DNA of 45,889 nt from JADLGH01 sp964586675 (GTDB lineage Bacteria > Desulfobacterota_D > UBA1144 > Nemesobacterales > UBA2774), in the NCBI GenBank assembly GCA_964586675.1, contig CAZPHQ010000028.1:1-45889 (forward strand). The letters run 5' to 3'. Each line of letters opens with the position of its first letter. The stretch's first letter is position 1. Shown here in pieces: positions 40,245 to 45,889 of this stretch. A model generated the notes under the pieces. The model made no database searches, was not told where the DNA came from, and saw nothing but the letters and a program-made list of their open reading frames with translations. The position numbers were made by a program, and so were the translations under genes.

Positions 40245-40409
40245 CTAACTGGGCTGGTTGCTTACCGCGTTTGCAGTCGTGAGGTTGAGCTTCTGGTTGA
40301 GCATCAAAACCGACAGCACCGCTGGAACTACTAACGCGCCTTTCGTCAGCCTTTCGAGAAATTCGCGCCTCTCCGGATTAACGTTGCCCTGAATCTTCTT
40401 ATCGTCCAT
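40245..40409 (-). CDS. Candidate precursor peptide 1 (54 aa)
   Basis: First paralog. The leader reads MDDKKIQGNVNPERREFLER, LTKGALVVPAVLSVLMLNQK and LNLTTANA. The tail is VSNQPS and ends in Ser, the residue type phosphorylated by HprK-like kinases in lasso clusters. It starts with GGAGGATTC before the ATG. A promoter (TTGTCT-17-TAAATT) lies 35 nt upstream. The three peptide genes probably form one transcript to the terminator at 39675-39722. All have xSN right after TANA. In peptides 1-3 this tail is 6, 5 and 9 residues. Confidence 0.87.
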   Translation of the reverse strand: MDDKKIQGNVNPERREFLERLTKGALVVPAVLSVLMLNQKLNLTTANAVSNQPS

Positions 40410-40421
40410 GAATCCTCCGCG

Positions 40422-40472
40422 GGAAATGCCTCGATTTCCTACAAATTTAACACATGTGCAAATACAAGACAA
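40422..40472 (-). promoter_or_regulatory. Promoter of the peptide genes
   Basis: Minus strand: TTGTCT (40472-40467), 17-bp spacer, TAAATT (40449-40444). The spacer contains the palindrome CACATGTG. A 6-bp inverted repeat GGAAAT/ATTTCC (40439-40422) lies between promoter and ribosome-binding site. Confidence 0.55.
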
Positions 40473-40555
40473 GGGAAATTCCGGCCGGGCGTAAATATAT
40501 AAGGAGGTTTCCAGCCCCCTGCATAATCGCTTTTCGGGCCGGCGCGGAGCGCCGT

Positions 40556-42316
40556 TCAGAGAGAGCGCATGAGCTCGAGAACACGCTGCTGGGAGCTCTC
40601 GTTCGTCCACCTGTTCTCGATCCAAGCCGCCCCCTTCATGGCCGTCACGAAATAGTGACCGTAGCGGGAGTGAACGTCCAGGAGCGCGGCCTTTATGTCG
40701 CTCACGGCGATTTTACTCCACTCGCCGCATATCTCGCCGCCGAGCTCGACTTCCTCCGTTCCAGAAACAGGAATAACCTTGTAATATCCGGAGTTTACTA
40801 GCTCGTCGTGGACGGGAATATCCGTTATGACGGTCGGCACTCCGAGATAGAGGCTCTCCCTGGGGGTGAACGACCACCCTTCCCCGCTCGACGGGAAAAC
40901 GTAGCACGAAAGCCTCGAGTACCAATCCGAAGTCCCTTCCGCGTCGAGCGTTCCCTGGGTCCATTCGACGAACGGCGAGTTGGCCATGAGGTGTATTTCG
41001 CGCGAATAGAGGTTGTCGAACATGACGGACGAATGCACGGCGAGGCGGAGGCCGGGTATCTCGTTCGCGAGGTCGACGCAGGCCTGGTAGAGCCTGAAGA
41101 GATTCTTCCTCGCGTAGGGGACGCCTAAAAACCCGATCCTGAAAATACCCTTTTCCGTGCCCCGCGCGGTTTCGCGGAGCCTTTTGTGGCGGGTGTACCC
41201 CTGCTGAACGATCTCCACCGGCGCCTCGACCCCCGAGGCCAGAAACGCCTCCTTCACATATGGATGGGGGACTATGCATATTTTGTAATGATCGTTTATC
41301 GCCCGAACCCACCACGAGGGTATCTTCGACGTCTCGAACGTCGTGTAAATGGCGTTTTTGTTTTCGGCTGAGAGCCCTCTTTCGCAGTGCCCGGGCATGA
41401 AGGCGGTGAGCACCTTCTTCCCGCTCATGCCGGAGGTATCGACCGCCCTTGGCAGAACGGCGGCCATGCGCTCGTATACTGTCGAGAGCCCGTCGAAGGG
41501 GGGGTTGCCCTTGTAGATATCGAGGAGGAGCATATCGCCGTAGGGATTTCTTTCTGCCGACTTTCTCAGGGCGACTTCGCGGAGGAGGGCGTCTATATCC
41601 GCTTCCGCCGGAGGCGGCACGGCCGGGGGCTTCACCCCCGTATTCCTGAGCGGGTCCTGCCACCTCCAGGAGCCGACGTGCACGTGCGCGGCGTAATTCC
41701 CGAAGCCGCACGAGAGCGTCCGGCATATCCGGCAGATCCTGTCCTTATTAGGGATCACGACGACGTCCGTCATCTCGCCGCTGTTTTCCCAGTAGACGGC
41801 AGTCACGAGGTCTGGTCCGGTGGATTGTATTATATCGTCCTCGACGGTTATCTCCCGCCCTGTCCGGAGAGCCATGCCTTCGATGATACGAAGGAGAAGC
41901 GGATGGCCCGGCTCGCTCCCGAAAACGAAGTTCCCGATCCTGAGCGGGCTCCGGAGCCCTCGTCTCACGGTGTCCTCCGCCGAGAGGCTGAGCTCCTCGC
42001 CGAAAACGGCCCTGAACTCGCAGAGGTCGTCGAGCGGGAGCCTTAAGTAAACGTCCGCGTCGAGGTAGAAGCCGCCGTCGCCCCAGACGACGACGATACG
42101 GAATATGTCGGCCCTCTGTATCGGCGCGGAAGCGTCGTAAAGAGGGAGCATGGCGGGGAATATCCTTTCGACGGCCGCCCTGCATTCGTCGTCGCCGTAG
42201 ATCCTGTGCTCCCATCCGGGATGGAGGGCGGCGACACGCTCGACGAGCAGAGCGAGGTCCGCGGGCAGATCGGCCGGATTTTTCCACGTCTGGTGGATTA
42301 TTTTCGGTATCGCCAT
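40556..42316 (-). CDS. Bifunctional GT32-GT4 glycosyltransferase
   Basis: A 586-aa fusion of two glycosyltransferases. The N-terminal part (about 1-230) is of GT32 type: IPKIIHQTWKNP, RADIFRIVVVWGDGGFYLDADVYLRLP with the DxD at 86-88, and GNFVFGSEPGHPLL. The C-terminal part (about 290-586) resembles GT4-type retaining enzymes: RIGFLGVPYARKNLFRLYQAC, VEWTQGTL, YSRLSCYVFPSSGEGWSFTPRESLYLGVPTV with the 'psseGwgl...EalalG.Pvi' signature. Nucleotide-sugar donor and acceptor are unknown. It lies between the GT2 genes and the peptide genes (146 nt to peptide 1). It may glycosylate the peptides or build a glycan for them. Confidence 0.85.
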   Translation of the reverse strand: MAIPKIIHQTWKNPADLPADLALLVERVAALHPGWEHRIYGDDECRAAVERIFPAMLPLYDASAPIQRADIFRIVVVWGDGGFYLDADVYLRLPLDDLCEFRAVFGEELSLSAEDTVRRGLRSPLRIGNFVFGSEPGHPLLLRIIEGMALRTGREITVEDDIIQSTGPDLVTAVYWENSGEMTDVVVIPNKDRICRICRTLSCGFGNYAAHVHVGSWRWQDPLRNTGVKPPAVPPPAEADIDALLREVALRKSAERNPYGDMLLLDIYKGNPPFDGLSTVYERMAAVLPRAVDTSGMSGKKVLTAFMPGHCERGLSAENKNAIYTTFETSKIPSWWVRAINDHYKICIVPHPYVKEAFLASGVEAPVEIVQQGYTRHKRLRETARGTEKGIFRIGFLGVPYARKNLFRLYQACVDLANEIPGLRLAVHSSVMFDNLYSREIHLMANSPFVEWTQGTLDAEGTSDWYSRLSCYVFPSSGEGWSFTPRESLYLGVPTVITDIPVHDELVNSGYYKVIPVSGTEEVELGGEICGEWSKIAVSDIKAALLDVHSRYGHYFVTAMKGAAWIENRWTNESSQQRVLELMRSL

Positions 42317-42334
42317 TTCAGTTTGCGGCGGACG

Positions 42335-43072
42335 TCAATCCGTAAGCTCGTCAAGTATACCAGCAGCCTCGCCCGTATCGTAATCGCCGCCGAGTATGCC
42401 GCGAATGAGGCGCGACGATTCGTCCGAGAGCGGCCTCGACGACGCGAATATACTCTCCCAGTGGTCTCTCGACCAGACGTTTCCGCCGTGCCAGGTGTAG
42501 ATGTAGAGCATCGGCATTATCACCGGAAAGACAAGCCCCCTCGAAAAGAGATTCCGGACGACCGGGGTGTCCTCGCCGGTTTTGAGATCGCCGTACCCGA
42601 CCCCGTCCCCGTCCCGGAGGAGCGACTTCCTGCAGACGAGGCTCCCCTCCCACGGCCTTCTGTGGGAGAGGTACGCCCTCCCCTCCTTCTCGTCGAATAT
42701 GAGCCATTGCATGAGGATCGAGGCAGGGAGGCCCGACTGCGCGATGACGTCCATCTGAAAAGCTATCCGCTCCGGGTGCGAGTAATCGTCGTCGTCCCAC
42801 TGGCTGAAATACTCGCCGGAGCACGCCGAGACGGCCGCGTTCCTGAGGGCCCCGAGGGTGAGCGGCGTGTCCGCAGGGGCTTCGATCTTGACTATATTCG
42901 GATCGCCGACGCCGGCGAGGAAGTCCTTAGTCGGTCCATCGAAGCCCTCGTAAACTATCACGAGCTCCTTTTCGGGATAGCGCTGCCCGCGAAAGCACTT
43001 GATCGCCCTTTCGAGGAGCCGCGGCCTCCCGAGCGTAACGCAAAGGCACGATACGAGTGGCGGGGCGCTCAT
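42335..43072 (-). CDS. GT2-family glycosyltransferase
   Basis: A 245-aa GT-A fold enzyme. MSAPPLVSCLCVTLGRPRLLERAIKCF is the first nucleotide-binding strand, then ELVIVYEGFDG, ALRNAAVSACSGEYFSQWDDDDYSHP with the DDD (metal-binding) at about residue 95, and a C-terminal part with YIYTWHGGNVWSR. The start at 43072 overlaps the stop of the upstream gene by the classical ATGA, and the next gene follows after 18 nt, so all GT genes are coupled. The sugar and acceptor are unknown. Confidence 0.85.
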   Translation of the reverse strand: MSAPPLVSCLCVTLGRPRLLERAIKCFRGQRYPEKELVIVYEGFDGPTKDFLAGVGDPNIVKIEAPADTPLTLGALRNAAVSACSGEYFSQWDDDDYSHPERIAFQMDVIAQSGLPASILMQWLIFDEKEGRAYLSHRRPWEGSLVCRKSLLRDGDGVGYGDLKTGEDTPVVRNLFSRGLVFPVIMPMLYIYTWHGGNVWSRDHWESIFASSRPLSDESSRLIRGILGGDYDTGEAAGILDELTD

Positions 43073-44190
43073 GCCGTGGACTTCGTCCTCCCGAGCATCG
43101 CCCTTACAAGCATGAGCTTCGTTTTGTATTCCTGGTTTTCGGGGTCGAGACCTGAAGCGAGTGTGTAGTGTGCCTCGCTCTCGCGGAGCCTTCCGAGCTT
43201 GAATAGGCACGCGGCCAGCGGCTCGTGCGAGAGCTCGCCGAATATCTTCGCATTATAGGCGAGAGGGCCGGTGAGCGTGTCGGGGTCGACAGCCAGGAGC
43301 GATTCGAATATCGCCGCCGCCTCTTTGAACCGTCCGTCTCTCGCGAGCGCCTTCGCATTCGTCCAGACGAAGAGATAGTCGTAAGGGAAGAGCGCGAGAG
43401 CCTCACCCAAAAGCGGGCCGATGTCGTCCCCCCTTTCTTCGAAGAGGCATATCATTTCGTAGTAGGCGTGGCTGTCTTCGTGCGTCGCGCCGTCCGGCCC
43501 CTTCTCGCGCGTCATCCGGAGCGCTTCTGTCCACGCCTTCTCGGCCCCCTCCACGTCGCCGAGCCCCTTCATGGCCACCCCGAGCTGCCACCGCAGATAC
43601 ATCCGCGCCGGGTCGTTCTCTATCTGCCTGAGAAGAAGCGGAAGGTTCCTCACGTGCTTGTGCGCAAGCTCGCCGTCGTAGCCCGTGTGGATTATAGAGA
43701 ACGGGCTGTCGCCGATTTCGAGGCCGTCTTCCGAGGCTGCGCGCTTCACCGCCGCGACCATCGATTCGTGTATCACGCCCTCGAACCTTATGCGCGCGTC
43801 CCTGAGAAATATCCTGTATTCCCTGTAAGAGGTGTAGCCGGTTATGGGGTGGAATTTTACGGTGTGTGCGGCGTATCCGGGCCGGGAAAGCTCGGCCTCG
43901 ACGGCTGCCCTTCCGCCGGAGACGAACCGTTCGTCGGCGTCGATGTAGAGAATCCACCTTCCGCGCGAGCGGCGGAGGGCTTCGTTCCGCGCGTCGGCGA
44001 AGCTCCCGTTCCAGGGGAAATCGAACACGCGCGCGCCGTAAGCATGTGCTATTTCCTTCGTTCTGTCAGTCGAGCCCGTGTCGACTACGACGACCTCGTC
44101 GACGACGCCCCGGAGCGATTCGAGGCACCCTTCGAGGAATTTCTCCTCGTTTTTCACGATCATCGACGCGCTTATGAGTATGCCGCTCAA
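43069..44190 (-). CDS. GT2 glycosyltransferase with TPR-like C-terminus (SunS-like layout)
   Basis: A 373-aa enzyme. The N-terminal GT2 domain shows ISASMIVKNEEKFLEGCLESL, DEVVVVDTGSTDRTKEIA and RWILYIDADERF (the DxD). The C-terminal half (about 200-370) looks like TPR repeats (YLRWQLGVAMKGLGDVEGAEKAWTEAL, FKEAAAIFESLLAVDPDT, LAACLFKLGRLRESEAHYTLASGLDPEN). The GT2-plus-TPR layout is shared by SunS, the glycosyltransferase of glycocin sublancin. Here the peptide tails have no Cys, so transfer would be to Ser, Thr or Asn. The start is TTG at 44190. GGGTGG lies nine bases upstream. Confidence 0.85.
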   Translation of the reverse strand: MSGILISASMIVKNEEKFLEGCLESLRGVVDEVVVVDTGSTDRTKEIAHAYGARVFDFPWNGSFADARNEALRRSRGRWILYIDADERFVSGGRAAVEAELSRPGYAAHTVKFHPITGYTSYREYRIFLRDARIRFEGVIHESMVAAVKRAASEDGLEIGDSPFSIIHTGYDGELAHKHVRNLPLLLRQIENDPARMYLRWQLGVAMKGLGDVEGAEKAWTEALRMTREKGPDGATHEDSHAYYEMICLFEERGDDIGPLLGEALALFPYDYLFVWTNAKALARDGRFKEAAAIFESLLAVDPDTLTGPLAYNAKIFGELSHEPLAACLFKLGRLRESEAHYTLASGLDPENQEYKTKLMLVRAMLGRTKSTA

Positions 44191-44281
44191 TACCGTTTAC
44201 CACCCGAAATTTTAACTGATTTTAAGGGGGCGGGCAGGAAGGATGCCGCGAGACGCGGGGGACCGGAAGGCGCGCTACATA

Positions 44282-45121
44282 TCACCCGGGCAGCAGTTTC
44301 TTTAGCGCCTCCACCGCTTCGCCGAGGGCGCCGTTCCTGAGGATGTAGCAGTCGGCCCCGTCCACCATGCTGCAGAGGGCGGGTATCTTTCGGTGGTCGC
44401 CGGTTTCGGAGAGGAAGGTCATGGGCATGATCTTTTCCAGCATCCCGAGCTTGGGGGACTCCTCTATTCTCGTCTCGCCGCCGTGGTTCGGCTCGAGGTA
44501 AAAGACGGCGTCTATTCTCCCCGCATCGACAGTCCATCCGAAGCCCGCGTCCTTCGGCGAGAACGAGAACATCTTGTGCCCGTAGGGCGTATCGTTCCAG
44601 GGGAGGGTTTCGAAGAGCCCTGCCATTTCGGGGAGGAGCGGCACGCTGCCCTGCTTAATGTGAAAACGCCTCGGGAACGGGAAGGCCTCGCCGTCTTTCA
44701 CGAGCACGAGCTCGTCGCCTGTCACCCTGAACCCGCCGAGAAGAAGCTTCACCATGAGCGTGCTCTTCCCCGTTCCCTTGTCGCCGACGACGAGGAACCT
44801 CCTCCCGCCGCGCTCGCCGTAGCCGGCGTGTATCCGTATCGTGCCCGGGAAGAGAGAGAGCGACTTCGAGTGAACGAGCATGAGGAGCTTGTTCAGCATC
44901 TCCATGCGGTTAGGGACGCTCAGCCCCGGGAGGACGCCGTCCTCGACTATGCGATAGCCCGCCCCCTCGGCTATAACTTCGTACACGCTTTCCCCGAGAA
45001 GCGGGAACGCCTCCTGCGACGCGTCGTGCGTGACGAATCCGAGGGCCTCATAAGCCCGCGCGTCGTCGGTGAGTATCCTGAAACCGGAATGTAAAAGGCG
45101 GTGATGCGCTTCGTACTTTAT
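44282..45121 (-). CDS. HprK-related peptide kinase
   Basis: A protein of up to 279 aa, homologous to the C-terminal domain of HPr kinase. Walker A is VVGDKGTGKST (about residues 112-121) and the following GDELVLV is a typical HprK strand. In lasso peptide clusters such kinases phosphorylate a Ser of the peptide. The frame continues upstream of the first GTG (44986) with natural sequence (KYEAHHRLLHSGFRILTDDA, RAYEALGFVTHDA) up to the PqqD stop. There, ATAA (45121-45118) takes the place of a usual ATGA overlap. So the start may be ATA, eight bases after GAGGAA. Otherwise GTG at 44986 gives a 234-aa form. Confidence 0.82.
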   Translation of the reverse strand: MKYEAHHRLLHSGFRILTDDARAYEALGFVTHDASQEAFPLLGESVYEVIAEGAGYRIVEDGVLPGLSVPNRMEMLNKLLMLVHSKSLSLFPGTIRIHAGYGERGGRRFLVVGDKGTGKSTLMVKLLLGGFRVTGDELVLVKDGEAFPFPRRFHIKQGSVPLLPEMAGLFETLPWNDTPYGHKMFSFSPKDAGFGWTVDAGRIDAVFYLEPNHGGETRIEESPKLGMLEKIMPMTFLSETGDHRKIPALCSMVDGADCYILRNGALGEAVEALKKLLPG

Positions 45122-45375
45122 TTAATCAATTCCTCGTCGAAGAGTGTCTTGAGGCAGTCGGCGACTTCCTTTTCCGGGACCTCGGTAAGGTCGTAAGCGG
45201 TCTTCACGATATTGCCGATCTCGGCGGTCGAATTCGTACCCGTGCACGATTCGAGCACCAGCACCGCGGTTTTGTTGAGATAGTGCACCTTGTCTTTTTT
45301 GTTCTGATATATGACGTACCCGTCTTCGACTTCGTTAATTTCGAGGTCTTCGGCCACCTTCGGAAATTCGTTCAT
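45118..45375 (-). CDS. PqqD-family peptide chaperone
   Basis: An 85-aa protein of the PqqD family: MNEFPKVAEDLEINEVEDGY, VIYQNKKDKVHYLNKTAVLVLE and then a helical region with PEKEVADCLKTLFDEELIK. PqqD-like proteins bind the leader of a precursor peptide and present it to modifying enzymes. It is the first gene of the cluster (minus strand). I chose the ATG at 45375, six bases after GGAG. The ATG four codons upstream is less likely. It overlaps the kinase frame (ATAA). The region upstream has no other gene. Confidence 0.88.
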   Translation of the reverse strand: MNEFPKVAEDLEINEVEDGYVIYQNKKDKVHYLNKTAVLVLESCTGTNSTAEIGNIVKTAYDLTEVPEKEVADCLKTLFDEELIK

Positions 45376-45387
45376 CGCCCGCTCCAT

Positions 45388-45889
45388 TTTCGCGGGCTGC
45401 CCGATACGCCGGAGCCGCCCGCAATTCTTTCAGGCATATTATCCGGAATTTCCCTCCCCATTTCAAGCGGGCCACGCCCGCAGGAAATCGAAGTAGCAGA
45501 GTCGTCGCTGTTTCACCTGACGTGCTGCCAGTGCGTGAGCCTCCGAAGGTGATGCGTCGAAAACCACACTACGTGTGGCGGCCCGCCGCCGCGGGCAATC
45601 GACGTAGCTGGGTTCGAGATTCATAGCACCATACGTGCGGCAGTTGTTACAAAGCACTGTGCTTCGCTACGAATACCTGATATTGCTCGCTGCCTCTCGT
45701 CGCGGCGAAGCCATGCGTAGCCGGACGCAGCGAAGCAATACTTCTCCGGGACGTCGAAATTGGGCAGGCCACGTCCGCAGGAATCCGACGTAGCAGGATT
45801 TGAAATTCATAGCATCGCTCGGTCGTCTATACCGCTTAATCACCTGACTTCCCCCGCCGAAGACATCGAGCGGATGAGCGTTAAAAATC
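45388..45889. repeat. Repeat-rich end of the window
   Basis: Copies of the 'cgtccgcaggaaatcgacgtagcag' unit at 45471-45503, 45571-45630 (with CACACTACGTGTGG just before) and 45767-45814. There is no gene; the end of the window lies in repeats. The 44-bp TAATAT-like area near 45440 may hold the promoter for the pqqD-like gene. Confidence 0.65.

Noticed and set aside
39764..40409. Bacteriocin of the glycocin type
   Set aside because: The GT2-TPR layout resembles SunS, but the peptides have no Cys and very short tails, so glycocin-type structure is not supported.
38184..45375. Lasso peptide gene cluster
   Set aside because: The kinase, nucleotidyltransferase and PqqD-like genes fit, but no cyclase (asparagine synthetase-like) or transglutaminase-like peptidase is visible in the window, and the peptide tails lack a ring-forming Asp/Glu at position 7-9.
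1..45889. CRISPR array, tRNA, rRNA, integrase or classical insertion sequence
   Set aside because: I looked for regularly spaced identical repeats, tRNA TPsiC-loop sequence and transposase or integrase signatures and found none. The direct repeats near 13.3/15.2 kb and 37.7 kb are not arrays.

Overview
This is a 45.9 kb, mostly GC-rich window from a diderm (Gram-negative-type) bacterium of uncertain phylum. At least eight genes start with lipoprotein signal peptides, and there are OmpA-like and MprF-like envelope proteins. The usual ribosome-binding site is a GAGGTG or AGGAGG type a few bases before the start. Several genes instead have a -10 box only 7-9 nt before the start codon, which suggests leaderless mRNAs. 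Intergenic gaps carry dispersed short hairpin repeats. I see no tRNA, rRNA, CRISPR array, integrase or classical IS transposase.

Left part (0-11.6 kb): a tandem pair of paralogous secreted proteins with matching terminators, a hairpin-rich non-coding stretch, a solitary trpF-like gene, a GIY-YIG nuclease gene inside 28-bp inverted repeats, a GH25 lysozyme-like protein, a doc-type toxin-antitoxin pair, a DUF1801 protein, and a run headed by an LLM-class (luciferase-like) oxidoreductase.

Middle accessory part (11.6-18 kb): a low-GC patch with a methyltransferase, a remnant of a DUF1254/DUF1214 gene and a small lipoprotein with a duplicated twin-CX3C pattern. Next comes a three-gene hipBST toxin-antitoxin module. 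It lies between ~210-bp direct repeats and has four operator palindromes spaced exactly 41 bp apart. A TMEM175-like channel, an NmrA-type reductase, a cupin and a chloroperoxidase-like hydrolase that has lost its nucleophile region follow.

18-38 kb: a PafA-like phosphatase, NfeD/stomatin, a TetR plus NTF2-like operon with a palindrome in its promoter spacer, and several lipoproteins. A large secreted nuclease gene is interrupted by three in-frame stops and no frameshift. Then come a 5'-nucleotidase-like lipoprotein, an SDR, a low-GC HigBA-like module with a perfect 30-bp palindrome, and a three-gene operon for aminoacyl-phosphatidylglycerol (MprF-like synthase, flippase-like membrane protein, VirJ/AcvB-like hydrolase).

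Right end (38-45.4 kb): the most unusual locus. On the minus strand, in order of transcription, are PqqD-like protein, HprK-like kinase, GT2 with TPR-like tail, GT2, GT32-GT4 fusion, three tandem 53-57 aa peptide genes with near-identical leaders and variable short tails, a strong terminator, and a nucleotidyltransferase. I interpret it as a candidate ribosomally made, post-translationally modified peptide system (phosphorylation and/or glycosylation) that lacks any recognised cyclase or peptidase in the window.
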